From: Epiperipatus broadwayi
Lineage: Eukaryota > Onychophora > Udeonychophora > Euonychophora > Peripatidae
NCBI GenBank assembly: GCA_028023455.1
Contig: JAQFVV010000183.1
Span: 310,001 to 374,000, forward strand
DNA length: 64,000 nt
Reading direction: 5' to 3'
The position numbers and the translations under genes were made by a program. How positions within the stretch are numbered: position 1 is the stretch's first letter; every line of letters starts with the position of its first letter. Under the pieces are notes generated by a model, which saw only the letters and a list, made by a program, of their open reading frames with translations, did not search any database and was not told the DNA's origin. Below, in pieces: positions 1 through 12,260 of the stretch.

Positions 1-1856
1 TTTTTATGCAGCCACATGCACACATTCCGACTATAAAAATTTAAATCAGAATACATTTTTTTAATTCAAAAATTTATTATGTTTTTTAAATAGTTCAAAA
101 CAAATATAGTAATCATAGCAATTCTTCTAAACCTAAAATAATAGATGGAGTTTATTTTAATGTTAACATAAAAATGATTAATTGTAAAAAAAAAAAACAT
201 ATTTGAAACACAAATGTTTGTGTTAAAAGGAATAATGAGAAAAATGGATTGGTTGAAATTCAAAAAAATATTGAAAAAAAAAGAATATATTAAGTTGTAT
301 ATTTTTTAAGAAAATGTGAAGACATATATAACCAGATGTTACTTATGTAAATATATTATATGCTTTTTCTCTTATTACTCTACTTTTTTAAATGTGCATA
401 TCTGTGTTATGTTTAAAAATATTGTGTATGTTGAGTAGTACACTAAGTATATATTGTAAACAAAGTGTGACCTATTTTCTGCTAACTTATTGTGTCGACT
501 AAGGTAGGAGGTAGGTCTCGGAATAAAATGCAGTGGGTATAGTTGCCTTATAGTACACACAAAATGGTCCCATGAAGTTTATTGTGAATGCCTTTTCCAG
601 TTTATCTGTTAAGAATAGGTATATATCATATGCTGGCTATTGTGGAATTGCTAATTGGAATGACATTGTATATCTTTAAAAAAAACTTCCTAATAATTCT
701 TCATTTATATATTGAAAAAACATCCAGCTCTAATCCAGATATAAACTAGAATTGATTTATTTGTATAATGAATGTATGAATTAATAAATACATTTCATCT
801 ACCAATTACATTTTTTTGACAGAAAACTTTATATGTTATGCATAACATTACTACAACATAAGAATCCTTTAATATATGATTGTTTTGGTTTTAGTTTATT
901 GCCAGAATAAGTTCATTTATTAATTCAATAAATTTAAAAAGTAAATCATAGCTTATGTTAGAAAGTAATTTTATTTTATTGAATTACTATATGATAAAAC
1001 AGTTTCATATGAGATGGAGTCCTCTCTTAAACAGTTCCTACATCATATATGATTAGTTGCTCAGAGGGTAAATGAGATCAGAATAATGACAGGACAAACA
1101 TCGATGACATTTAATTGAGCAATTTATTTATTTTCTCATTCTTCCTTTATTTGCTACTTATTCAAAAAAAATTACAAATCTACATCCAAACCACTGAAAT
1201 AAAATCCTTAGAGGAAAACCTGATAACTATTTAGAATTTAACATATATTTTGGAAACTTTACACATTAATATTCAGCATATTAAAATATTTAAAATTTCT
1301 GATGCAATTAATAAATGTATATTTTAACATTAAAGCTTATATTGGAAAACTTATTTTGAAAGCTTATACTAATTAAACTTTATGTAAAAATATTATGGTT
1401 TGAATTCCGTTTAAATTGTTTATAAATTAACCCAATTCACTGATCATTGTTTTTATCTTTTATAAGTCAAGTTCTCAAAATAAGAATTAAATTATAAGTT
1501 TATCGTAATGACAAACTTTTATTAATAGGTGAACTGTGGTGGATCATATACAATATTAGTTTAGGATTTGACTATAAAAAAATTAAAATTTATTACCATA
1601 ATTTACAGTCAAATTACTAAGATTGTTATAAACATTAAATAATTGCAAAATTTTGGACTAGTCTGAAAGTTACTGCTATAAAGATATTTAAAATCAGTTT
1701 AATCATATTACTTGTTTTATTATAATCATGAAATATTTCAACTTATTCGTAACAATCAGATTACTGGTTGTAATTTTTTTTTTTTTTTTTTTTTTAAATT
1801 ATTTATTTTATTAATTAATTTTTATTTAATGAATAACCCCCCTATAGTTTGTAAAA
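1..1856. other. AT-rich stretch without recognised feature
   Basis: I see no coding segment, RNA gene or oriented repeat here. There are only short A and T runs, including a T run of about 20 bases near 1774-1795 that may be the tail of an old retroposed fragment. Confidence 0.5.
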
Positions 1857-2439
1857 TTACAATAGTAGGGACCTCTACAGGTGTTTAACCACAAGCTTAC
1901 GCTATGAAAAAAAAGAGGGGAACCCAAGGAGAACCCTTCCTTACTTCAACCTACTTTCTATTTAAATAGGTGAAGCTGAAGCGGTTAGATCTGCGAGTGT
2001 GAAGCTATTCAATGCTTTACTGATTAAGTCCACATTTCTTATTACACATTAATACTCACGAAATCTTTCGATTTACAACGAGTCAATGGAAAGATTTTAT
2101 ATTTAGAAATCTATTACAGTAATTTAAAGTTGTAATTATAAATTTATTAAACACACATTGATTACATAAGTAATATTTACTGAGGCTATAACCTCGATAA
2201 TATGCGTATAAAATGCAATAGTAGGGACCTCTACAAGTGTTTTAACCACAAGCTTACATTATGGAAGAAAAGAGGGGAACCTATTTAAATAGAAAGTAGG
2301 TTGAAGTAAAGAAGGGTTCCCCCTCTGGGTTCCCCTCTTTTCTTCCATAGCGTAAGCTTGTGGTTAAAACACCTGTAGAGGTCCCTGCTATCGCATTTTA
2401 TATGCATATTATCGAGGTTATAGCCTGAGTAAATATTAT
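1857..2439. repeat. Fold-back repeat (palindrome plus one direct copy of the arm)
   Basis: The arm at 2170-2281 is repeated as its reverse complement at 2327-2439. Both carry the string GTAGGGACCTCTACA (GTCCC/GGTCC variants), an ACCACAAGCTTAC block and a purine run AAGAGGGGAAC. A third, directly oriented copy of the arm lies at 1857-1968. The spacer 2282-2326 also recurs inverted near 1935-1970. No protein similarity is visible. Visible mismatches between the arms suggest an old insertion. Confidence 0.75.
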
Positions 2440-3639
2440 TTAATTTTTTAAGTGTACAATAGTTTAATCTATTCCAAGGTAGTATGAAGAAAGTTATGTG
2501 ATGCTTCATTTGATATATATCATTTTACAAAAGATATATATATATATATTGCAAATGTATCACTAAAATATATTGTAACAGGATTAATGTGGGATCTAAA
2601 TATTGTACTTGCATATTGTCAGTTAAAAACCATAGGATAGTTGCATATTATAAAGTTGGATAATGGAAAAGGTAATTGTTAAATGTATTAATAAAAATAT
2701 TACACTTCTTAAAAGATCAAATCCAATAGCAAAAAAATAGTCTGGGATTTGGATGCTTGAGTATGGATATTACTGCTCATGTTCTTTGTTTCTCAAGCTC
2801 ACAATAGATGGCTCTGGAGTGAATTAAATTCTTGCTACTCATCAGATTTATTAACATAGGGAATGTTATTTTTATTATACTATAGACTGCTTTTAATTAC
2901 TTTATTGTGAATTTATTATATTTTTCATGGTTAGTGATAGCTGATATTAATTTTATTTTATACTCAATCAAGTCTGTAGAATTGAAAAGACAGTTTTTAT
3001 TTTTCTATATTGTGTTATTTTTTTACTTTTATCTGATTAGTTATTTTGACAATGTGTATGGACATGTTTGTTACAAAATGACTAGTTATTTACTTTTTAA
3101 AAAATAATATGAATTTAAGACATTTTCATTTTGATAGAGGTATCACATACTGCTTGTAGGGTATGAGGATTAATAAGATAATGGGCATCTCAATATTGTG
3201 AGTTTATTATTTTTTTGACAAGTATTTTGAAATAATTTTTTTCTGCATATCAATTACTTGCACATATTCAATATTTTTTATAAGTTTGTCATTTGGTATG
3301 CATATAATAATTTCTTACCAAATTGTGTTAATTATAAACTTCTTCATAAAAATTTGATTTGTATAGTTTAGTGTATTAGTAAAGTAATGGACTCCGAAAG
3401 TTCAAGATTTATATACTGCAGCTCAACTACATCACTTCACAGACTCAAACTTGTTTTTGAAATCTTGAACAACAAACTATTTGTATGAAATCCTATTGAA
3501 ATGAAGTAAAAAATGTAAAAAGGTCAGTATTGCTTTTATGCTGAGAAAGTTTACTTTTTAAAAAAGATAGCTGTTTTTCCATGTCAGAATTAGGAATAAA
3601 ATTTAGTCCTTCAATTTGATTGATAATCAATGAATTTTG
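2440..3639. other. AT-rich stretch without recognised feature
   Basis: There is a short (TA)n run near 2534-2550 and only short chance open frames. I see no supportable gene. Confidence 0.45.
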
Positions 3640-3870
3640 AATCGTTGTAATCTAAAATATTTCATCAAACAATCACAGTGGCAAAAGTTATTGAGAATGT
3701 TTTTAATTTTGATTCCAGTATTTAAAAATAATGGTACAATTTGTTCAAAATATTGCATTTCAAATGATTTTTTTGTGATAAAAATTGGGACACTGAAAAA
3801 AAACAGTGGAAAAAGTAGTAACGATTTTGAACTTCATTGTTAGCGAAGACTTTTTAAGAATTTTGTCATT

Positions 3871-3965
3871 GTCAAGCATTGGTGGCCCAGTGCTTAACAT
3901 AGCCACCTTCAAGCAGCTGGCCTGGGTTTGCTTCCTGATCAATGCTTTGACATATGAAAAAAAAA
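3871..3965 (+). mobile_element. tRNA-derived SINE (family C)
   Basis: It starts GTCAAGCATTGG, has a diverged box-B-like GGTTTGCTTCC, ends AATGCTTTGACATATG plus an A run, and is flanked by near-identical 11-bp repeats: ATTTTGTCATT at 3860-3870 and ATTTTGTCGTT at 3968-3978. It sits inside the hAT remnant, so it is the younger insertion. Confidence 0.8.
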
Positions 3966-4002
3966 GTATTTTGTCGTTAGCAAGAAAAATAAACAAATAG
4001 AT

Positions 4003-4664
4003 ATTTGATCAGTTCTAAACTCTCAAATAATGAGATAGAAATTATCCTATTTTAGTTCATTCATAAGATGATTGAATTTTTACGTCAATGTGTTACAAAA
4101 AAGTCAGACATGAATTTACAATAAGAAAATTTCATAGTCAATTCATTTTATGTCATTTGTGATAACACCAAGGCAGAACTATCTCAAAGAATTCAGATGT
4201 ATGAAATTTTTTTGATTGGAATTTATCAGTAGAAAAAAAAAAGAACGTGATAAAAAAAGTTTAAGGATATTTACAAAAATGACATTGATGTTTGTAATTT
4301 TGAAGATGAATTTAACCATTTTTTAATATTTCTAAAAGAAAACGAGGATACCATAAAAACCACACCAGACATCTATTGAGCTGCCAAAGTAGTGTCTTGA
4401 ACATTTTCGAATGTTGAAATATTATTGAATTTTCTTTTTAAAACAATTCCCTTATCTAATGCGTCAGGAGAAAGATCATTTTCTCTTTTAAAGCATGCAA
4501 AATATTATTTAAGAAATACTATGGGAGAAGAAAGATTAAATAATGTGGCCATTCTGTATATAGTAGAAAGTTTTAAACCGAATTGAAACGGCAAAAATAA
4601 TTGACGAATTTGCAAGAAATAAAGCAAGACTTCCCATTTATGTAAAAACTATGCTTTTTAATAA
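4003..4664 (+). pseudogene. hAT transposase C-terminal fragment (dimerisation domain)
   Basis: Reading frames at roughly 4280-4380 and 4400-4565 give transposase-like sequence. The clearest block contains IPLSNASGERSFSLLKHAK followed by YYLRNTMGEERLNNVAIL. It matches the hAT C-terminal dimerisation consensus (a small-residue/ERSFS block, then RxxM..ERL..LA). The next frame continues with an IIDEFARNKAR-like tail. Upstream pieces (for example CDNTKAELSQRIQ) fit the preceding region. Stops at several points and at least one frameshift make this a dead copy. hAT transposases act in the nucleus by cut-and-paste. This remnant cannot do so. Confidence 0.75.
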
Positions 4665-4807
4665 ATTAATTTAATGGGTTATGGGATGAAATTTTTGATT
4701 ACTTTTCTTTTTTGTTAATAACTTAATGAGAGTTTTATTTTTTTTCTAACTTGAGTTTGAGGGCCCCGAAATTTTTACCGCTTAGGGCCCCCCTCCATCC
4801 GCGTCTG

Positions 4808-5674
4808 TTCCAGTAAATAAATGGCTGTGGGTAAAGTGAATACAATTAAACTTTTCTTGAAAGCACCTTTTCTCACATATCTGAAAAATTTTAACTTTCA
4901 TCTAGATTTGAATCCTGGATTGGAATTGGCAAGCGCGTGCGCTAATCGCTATAATACAAAGATCCCCACTAAACTTCATAGGTAAATATATATGTTCTTA
5001 TTTAAATGCAAATACTTTTAAAGAAGTTAAAATGATGTACACTGTAATATATTAATAATACATGCATAATATAATTTGATTATTTTTTAAATTTAATACA
5101 TTAAAAATATTGTTATAAAATTATTATACATATATTTTTTTTCATGTAGAAGATGTAACTGACGTTTCCTTAGTATTGAAAATCATCAAAATGAATATTA
5201 TAAAATAAATTACTACTCAAGTACGTACTTCTTTCTTTTTTCATTCCGCTTTTTTTATTATGCGGTGGGGGATCTTTGTTTAAAGTTTTTGAAATGGTGT
5301 TAAGAGTTAATTCTTTATCGCAAATGTCATTTTGTTTTCTTATTTTCAATTTACCAGGGAGTCTAAGATCTTTGAAAGCTCTAAACCAACTTCAAAGTAT
5401 CTTAAAAGTTGAAGCTTTAAAATAGCTTTAGATCTGTCTCCACAGTATTGGAGAAAAGATTTTACGTGAGAAATGTTTGAAAATTAAACTGGCAGTTCAG
5501 AATAATATGCGCACTTTGTTAATGCTTATTATTTTTTTATTAAAATACAATGATTTATATTGTTTTAAAGATTTCAAAACAATAATAAGTATTATTAGTA
5601 TACATATGTATGCATGCATTCCATTAGAGTATATTCGATTGTCAAGTACATCTAAACTTCAATCAACTCTTACT
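4808..5674. other. AT-rich stretch without recognised feature
   Basis: There is a slightly GC-richer patch near 4905-4970, but no frame, tRNA fold or oriented repeat that I can name. Confidence 0.4.
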
Positions 5675-5690
5675 ATCATCAATAATAGTT

Positions 5691-5802
5691 TTTTTTTTAT
5701 ATGTCATAGCATCTGCCGGGACGCGAACCCACAACCGTCTGCAACCAACTACTTGCTTGCAACGCGGTTGCGATAACCTCTCGGCTAACAACACTTGACA
5801 TC
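5691..5802 (-). mobile_element. tRNA-derived SINE (family C), perfect target duplication
   Basis: On the minus strand it reads TGTCAAGTGTTG...GCCGAGAGGTTATCGC (box-A-like), then GGGTTCGCGTCCCGGC (box-B-like), GATGCTATGACATAT and an A run (the T run at 5691-5699 on plus). A 16-bp direct repeat ATCATCAATAATAGTT occurs at 5675-5690 and 5803-5818. The box regions are better preserved than in most other copies, suggesting a relatively recent insertion. Confidence 0.9.
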
Positions 5803-6203
5803 ATCATCAATAATAGTTGGCATTCTTTATCATCAAATTAACATAATTTATTTAGCATCCTTTATAATATGTATATATTACAAATCGATCGATGTCTGTA
5901 TTTCTTCAAAATAATATACGTAACTTTATAAATAAATATTAGAAAATATTGTAATTATTTTAAAAATAATAAAAAAATATAAGCGTCACTTAGGAGCGCT
6001 TTCACTATCTGTAGTCTTTGTCAACTAATACTTTGAAAAATTAACTTTCCCCGTTTGCTGCCTGCCTATTGATTCAGTCTTGCTTGTATTTATATATTAA
6101 CATAGTTTCCTTGATTTTTCTTTTATTATTATTTCTTTCAGTTTGCAATATTTTTAAGTTATTATAATTGAAATCAAAACCATATATATATGATTTATTA
6201 TGG

Positions 6204-6401
6204 TCATAAAAACAGAAGCTGATAAATTAGCATTATCTTTAGAATTTTGTTTGTATTTTGAACCCTTTTTAATAACAACAAGTGCTCTTTTGTTCTTTTT
6301 TCCGATGTGCATTTTGACTCACTTATATATCCACTACCACACCTACACATCCATTTATAAATGATATAATTTACCTTATTTACAAATAAAAATTGTATCA
6401 T
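6204..6401 (-). pseudogene. GIY-YIG endonuclease fragment, Penelope-like (minus-strand arm)
   Basis: The 65-residue frame contains IIYKWMCRCGSGYISESK followed, after CTSEKR, by TKEHLLLLK. This fits the Penelope GIY-YIG pattern of Y-x-I-x-C-x-CG-x-x-YIGxT/S-x-R...R-x-x-EH. The YIG glycine is replaced by serine. The domain is cut off at the palindrome centre, so the catalytic N-terminal half and the reverse transcriptase are absent. The opposite arm encodes the same segment on plus at about 6392-6500 with YIGES intact but a stop right after it. Assignment rests on motif recognition only. Confidence 0.6.
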
Positions 6402-6600
6402 TTATAAATGGATGTGTAGGTGTAGTAGTGGATATATAGGTGAGTCATGATGCACATTGGAGAAAAGAATAAAAGAGCATTTGTTGTTGTTAAAAAAAGT
6501 TCAAAATATGAAACAAAATTCTAAAGATAATGATAATTTATCAGCTTCATTTTTTATGATTATAATAAATCATGTATATATGGTTTTTATTTCAATTATA
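6392..6600 (+). pseudogene. GIY-YIG endonuclease fragment, Penelope-like (plus-strand arm)
   Basis: This is the mirror copy of the minus-strand fragment. It reads IIYKWMCRCSSGYIGES, a stop, then CTLEKRIKEHLLLLKKVQ. It keeps the YIG glycine lost in the other arm, whereas the other arm keeps the frame open, so both derive from one source with independent decay. No initiation codon or upstream domain is present. Confidence 0.6.
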
Positions 6601-6880
6601 ATAACGTAAAAATATTGCAAACTGAGAGAAATAATAATAAAAAAAAAAATCAAGGAAGCTATGTTTAATATATGAATACAAGCAAGACTTAATTAATACA
6701 TGTGCAGCAAATGTTAAGATAATGTAATTATGGGAAAGTTGACCTTTCAAAGTATTAGTTGACAAAGACTATAAGAATAGTCAAAAGAGCTCCTAAGTGA
6801 CATTTATATTTTTTGTTCTTTTTAAAAAATTTTAATTACTGTATTTGCTAATATATATATGTTAAAGATAACAACAATTA

Positions 6881-7671
6881 AGATTTGTTTTAATAACAAA
6901 AGATCAGAAATTAACTACCTCTTTATTTCTCACCCCCAGATCACTGATTTACTGTTTGCTCTCCTCAGTGGGGGATAGAGTATAGAAACTAGATCTAAAA
7001 CACTGACTCTCAATGTTTATCAAAACGTTTCTATCAGATTCAATTAATTTTTCAACCAAAGTCTTCAAACTCACCTAGCAAGCCAGATATTTATATGGGT
7101 CTGATCTCAGTTCAGAATCACCATATAATCAAATTTCTCAATATATATCATTCAAGAAAACTTTAAATACATTTATGAAAAACAAAAACAAGTTAATCAC
7201 TAACCTCTATCACTTGTTATTTATGTTCAAAAGATGCGCTATACCAAAACCCCGAACAATGTAAGATTTGTTTTACATAAACAAAAAGAGTCAGAAATTA
7301 ACTAGCTCTTTCATTTGCTCACCCCCAGATCACTGATTTCAAGTGGTTTGCTCTCCTCAGTGGGGGATAGAGTATAGAAACTAGATCTAAAACACTGACT
7401 CTCAAGTGTTTATGCAAAAGTTTCTATCAGATTGCAGGTGAATTTTTCAGACGTAAAGTCTTCAAACTCAGCCTAGCAAGCCAGATATTTATATGGGTCT
7501 GATCTCAGTTCAGAATCACCATATAATCAAAGTTTCTGCAATATATATCATTGCAAGAAAACTTTAAAGGTACATTTATGAAAAACAAAAACAAGTTAAT
7601 CACGTAACCTGCTATCACTTGTTATTTATGTTCAAAAGATGGCGCTATACCAAAACCGCCGAACAAGTGTA
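6881..7671. repeat. Tandem duplication, ~400-bp unit, first copy depleted of single G bases
   Basis: Unit 1 (6881-7263) and unit 2 (7264-7671) both start AGATTTGTTTTA, and a third partial start follows at 7672. Long blocks are identical (for example GGGGGATAGAGTATAGAAAC and AGCCAGATATTTATATGGGT). The differences are mostly single-base indels, and most of them are a G absent from unit 1. No coding potential or RNA fold is recognised. Confidence 0.85.
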
Positions 7672-7699
7672 AGATTTGTTTTACATAAACGAAAAAAGA

Positions 7700-8500
7700 G
7701 TCAGAAATATATATATATTGTGCCCTTATCTATAGGTCATAATAAGGTAGAATGGTCAATTGCTAAAAAAATTTTAAATTTTAAAATACATTTGTGTAAT
7801 ATATTGATAATTGTATGATCGATTAGATTTTATAGTACAATTTAAGGCTGAAAAATACCTGGTATATAAAAGTGTAATGGATTGTTTTTAAAAAAAAAAA
7901 AAAACAGTTCAATAAAGCTTAATTATATCCTTGCTTATGGTTGTAAAAGCTGGCCATATAAAATAATACAGCTATAAATAGTTAAAAGTATATTAACAAT
8001 TCAATTGTAATGTTTTAAAACTAATAAATTAAATAAACGCTATATGTAATATTATAATTATAATTAATATTCAAATTTAATCTAATATATTTTAAGATAA
8101 ACTTTGGGGATGGTGAGAATTATATTTAGTTCTACATTTTTAAATTATTTTCAAATTTTTATAAAATATATCAGTTTTGGTAATTTAGACCGAGACATAA
8201 ATTAAAAAAAAAAAATCATCTGATAAAGTTAGTAATCATGTGACTGTATATTATATACCTTCACACACACGCTTGTTAGAATATAATAATAAAGTTTGTG
8301 AATTATAAAACTAAATGTAATTGCTATCTATCGTTAAAGTAAAAGTTGAAATATTGAATGTTATTTTAATAATTGTTTTAAAATTTAAATGATTTTGGAT
8401 AAAACTATAATTGAGTTTAAAAATACTATTCTAAGTAATATTTTAAAACATGACATCATAAATTCTTTATTTTAAAAAGTTTAATCTATTATAAAACTAA
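7700..8500. other. AT-rich stretch without recognised feature
   Basis: It contains short A runs (7891-7904, 8204-8214) and a short CACACAC tract near 8263. No gene or oriented repeat is seen. Confidence 0.4.
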
Positions 8501-11500
8501 AAATGTGTAAATTTGTTCGCGCTAAAAAAGTCATTAACCAATCAACGGAGGTATTTTAGCAGATGAAAAATAGGAATTAGACAGAGCGGGAGAAGGAATG
8601 TGTAAGTAAAGGAAGGAGGAACATATTTTTTAGCTGTATAAGATCGTAAGCTAGAAAAGTGTTATAATTTAAAAAATTTTGTATTTATTTTAAAAGTTTT
8701 GTTTTAAAATATAATATTTTGAACTGCCTTTAAATGGAAGGCTAATTTAAAAGATTTCTTGCCAGGATTTTTTATTCAAGTTTAGCCGAAACCTTGCAGT
8801 AAAATGGAAATACTACAGAAAAAAGTACCTAAACGTATTGATAAAGTAAAAATAATTGTAAAGTGCCTTGAATACAGTATATTTGTGATCAACCAGAAAA
8901 TCATTAGAACTCAGATAAATATAATTTGGACATTATACAGAAAACTTAAAAGAAAAGTTATTTGCCGTCAGGAAAAATTATGATGCACAATTTTAAAAGG
9001 CTACTCCGAAGTTTTTTTTTTATTCTTCTCTATGGAAAAATTAAGATGTGTATATCATAAGGAAAAATTATGTAAAAGTTATAATGGAGAAAGAATGTTT
9101 GTCTTTTTAAAGGAAACATTACAAAGTATATAGTACCAGGATTTTAAAAGAAGGAAAAAAGTTACAGAATAATAATATGAAAGAGCTATGGTGTTTTTAT
9201 GAAAAAGGAACAAAAAAAAAAAACTTTCTCTAAGAAGAATTAAAAATATATAAAGTGTTCATTAGAGAAATGCTTAATAAAGATAAAGATTGGAAACTAT
9301 AAATATAATTTACTTAATGAAATGAATCCATGGAAACAGAAAAGTTTTATTGAATATTTAAAACAAAGTACTAAGAAGATGCATCGTAAAAGTCGCGCGG
9401 GAGAAAATATTAGCAAGAAATATTAGAAGAGAATATTTAGAAGTTTTCTTTACGGGATTAACTAATATCATAATTAATAATTGTATTAAATATTATAAAA
9501 ACCAAGGATTATCATTCATGAATATTTATTGAACGAAGTAATATTTGTTTTACCTTAAAATTGAACAAGCATGGAGAGGAACATTAAGTGAATGGAAAAG
9601 AAATGATAAACAATTTTTTTGTTTGGCTTTAGTATGAACGGTTTTTCAGGAAAATTTGATGAAGGAGTACAGTAAATATAGTTTGAATATTTTTACTAAT
9701 TTATTTTAAAATATAAAATGTTATGTGAGATTAGGGAAAACATAGAACATAAATTTATTAATATTAAAATTTAAATATAATAACTTGATAAAATTATAGA
9801 AATAGTGTTTAAAAATAAAGTGTATGGATGTGAATCTTATATCTACAAGGATCAAATGGATGGTGAAGCCTACGGAACATGACCGAGGAGATAAAGGTAG
9901 TTTGGTAATTTTAATAGTTATTTATAATGCATAATGTATTTTTTTTAGATCATCTATTGACCTAAGAATGAAGTGTGAAAGTCTTAATTATATGTACACA
10001 TTTTATGCAACATTTTAACATATAATGAGATAGGAATAATTCGGAATATGCATGCAACAATTTATTTAAAGTATATTAATAATATAATTTAACAGAACAA
10101 TTGTGTGATTCTTTTGAACTTTCATGTGATAAAGTATTCAGATATATTAAATAGTTTGTATATGATTAAATATATGGAGGAAAGTAGGAAAAAGATTTTC
10201 TTATAGAACAGTGGAATAGTTTTAAAATATCAATGAATTTTATTATTTTTAGTAATGCAGATATGTATTTGTCGATGCACAGTATAGAAAAAATCTTGAG
10301 AAATAAGATCGGATAGTGACTTGGAAGTACTAGTGGAGAGGAAACCAAGATGATGTGTTTTTTTATAAGAAATAGGAAAATATAAGGGATTTGGATCATA
10401 TTTAGTTTTGTGTGATTTAGTATAGTTAACTGAGTCCTATGACTGAACACATATGGTTTGGACAGTGGTTTTGCATATCTTTAAACTTTTGATGTCAGAA
10501 TAAAGCTGAAGAAATAGCTTTAGCATCGTTCCTATGATAGAGGTTGGTAGACAGGCAAAGGTCACTCCTCTATAGTGTCTTTTAATTCACTGTGCCATGA
10601 TTGTCAAGGTATATGACGAGTAATATTCTAGTTGTATTTTGATCCTATGCATCTATCTTCGCTATCCTTATTTCGTGAATCTGCATCAGTCAGAAAGATA
10701 TTTTCAAAGAAATAATGAATAAAATAGAACTGAAGATATGTTATCGTTTATGTAAGAATAGTTTATTTGCTTGAATGTATAGAGTTGTGTAACTTTAAAA
10801 TTGAAAGTCCAAAATATCATGAAGAGAGAAAGAATCATATAATACATTGTAAAATTAATTCAGAAATGAATATAAGATTTTGAAAAGAAATCTAAACCAA
10901 GTATTTTAAAAGTGATAATAAAATTTGAATTTTATTTTAATATTAATGTTGGAGGGAATGAGTATTGCATATTTATCAAGAGAAAATTCAATAAGGTATA
11001 ATAAACATATACTTGTGCATGGTATATTAATAGTTGTAATTATATCATCTGAAGTAAGGCTTGAATGAGAATATTAGGATTAATAAACATTGGATAATGA
11101 ATAATAAAAACCTAATACCGAATGTAGAATAGTGTTTTGACTTTGTAAAATTCCATACAACCGATATGAAACTAAATTTTATTATTTTGTAGAATTTTAT
11201 TACGAATGTAAATTTTGTAAAAAATGTAATTTTAATAATATTAGGGATAAAAAGTGCTTGTGATAATCATATAAGAAATGCATTTTGTAATAAGCTAACC
11301 ATAATAATAAATCAAGTAATAATACTGTATTTTCTTAAGCGTTAAAAAATAAGATTTAACTAGGAAAAGTAAATAATATTTTGATTTTATACTATAAACT
11401 AATAAACTAAGTTGAGATATGACAGTAAGGGATATCCAATATATATAGTGTAAAATATTATTAATTTATTTATGTTGTTAATAAACTTTGTTGTAAATTT

Positions 11501-12082
11501 GTTTTAAAGTTTTGTGTCCGAGTTGTTATTTCTCCACATGGATGCATGAAATCACGATACATTTATAATTGAAACAGACATATAAATTTTGCACAAAAGG
11601 TAAACATAAAAGTGTTATAATAATTTTGAGAATTTATTGGTATGTTAAAATTAAAAGATCATAATTTTATATTATTTATTGGTCATAAGTTGGTTGCCAT
11701 AATATTACATTAAATTATATGCTAATGTTGCCACACGTATTCTGTTGTCAGATTATTAAAATACTACCACGTACGTATTTATTTATTTCATTTAGGAAGA
11801 AATAAGATTATATTATATTATTATTATTATTATTTTATTATTATTAGTTGCTGTGTAGTAGATTATGACATAAAATTCCCTTTTCATATTTTACTACCGT
11901 AATTTTAAATCAGTTAGAATACAATTTATGAACCTGAGATTTTATTTTATTTTACTTCATTTTATTTAATTGAGCTAGATTCTTGTTATAAAGAAGATTA
12001 AGATATGATTATTATTTTAATCATAGTGAATAGAGCTCAGAAAGTCGTAAGAATACTATGAGTTAGTTATTTGGTATAGTAA
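8500..12082 (+). other. Purine-rich unidentified stretch, possible decayed retroelement interior
   Basis: The plus strand is visibly richer in A and G than its surroundings, with many GAAAAA/GGAAAA strings. One 59-codon frame starts at 8804 but matches nothing I know. The stretch ends at a polypurine tract AAAAAGGGGGGA (12090-12101). A composition skew ending in such a tract is what an LTR-retrotransposon interior can look like. However, I could not find a matching 5' LTR, a primer-binding site or any gag/pol motif, so this stays a suggestion. A (TTA)n run lies near 11816-11848. Confidence 0.25.
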
Positions 12083-12260
12083 AAAGGGGGGATAGTGTTC
12101 TTATGCCATTGAGGTAGTATCGTGTGGATAATGGCTCAATGTAGTCTATCTCGTTCCCGGTATTGTCACTCCATGTCTCATGAAAATAGTAAATATTTGT
12201 TAATTCATTTTAAAATTGAACTGAATTTGTATTTTAAAATTAGAGCTAGTAATCATTTTA
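12083..12260 (+). repeat. Left arm of a wide-spaced inverted repeat (polypurine plus LTR-edge-like)
   Basis: The arm reads AAAAAGGGGGGATAG, TGTTCTTATGCCATTGAGGT, then GGCTCAATGTAGTC, ATGTCTCATGA and a GAGCTAGT block. The same blocks in the same order occur on the minus strand at 13470-13645. A polypurine tract followed by TGTTCTT would fit the junction of a retrotransposon interior with its 3' LTR. Confidence 0.55.

Larger units (their letters stand above)
3640..4807 (+). mobile_element. Decayed hAT DNA transposon (3' part)
   Basis: The segment ends in a GC-rich tail, GGGCCCCCCTCCATCC followed by GCGTCTG at 4801-4807. This resembles the terminal inverted repeats of hAT elements whose transposases are annotated as ZMYM1-like. 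Degraded transposase coding sequence runs up to the tail, and a SINE has landed inside (3871-3965). I could not find the matching 5' terminus, so the left limit is only where coding-like sequence becomes doubtful. Confidence 0.6.
5931..6862. repeat. Inverted dimer of a Penelope-like element 3' end
   Basis: Arms of more than 400 bp (about 5931-6371 and 6391-6862) are reverse complements with scattered mismatches around a spacer at 6372-6390. Both arms begin at the centre with GIY-YIG-type coding sequence and run outward into A/T-rich 3' sequence. The structure is therefore two 5'-truncated copies joined head to head. Penelope-like retroelements carry a reverse transcriptase followed by a GIY-YIG endonuclease. 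Only the last part of the endonuclease survives here. Confidence 0.75.

Noticed and set aside
3713-3720. TTCCAGTA as the left target duplication of the hAT remnant (matching 4808-4815)
   Set aside because: No hAT terminus follows it, so an 8-bp match here is likely chance.
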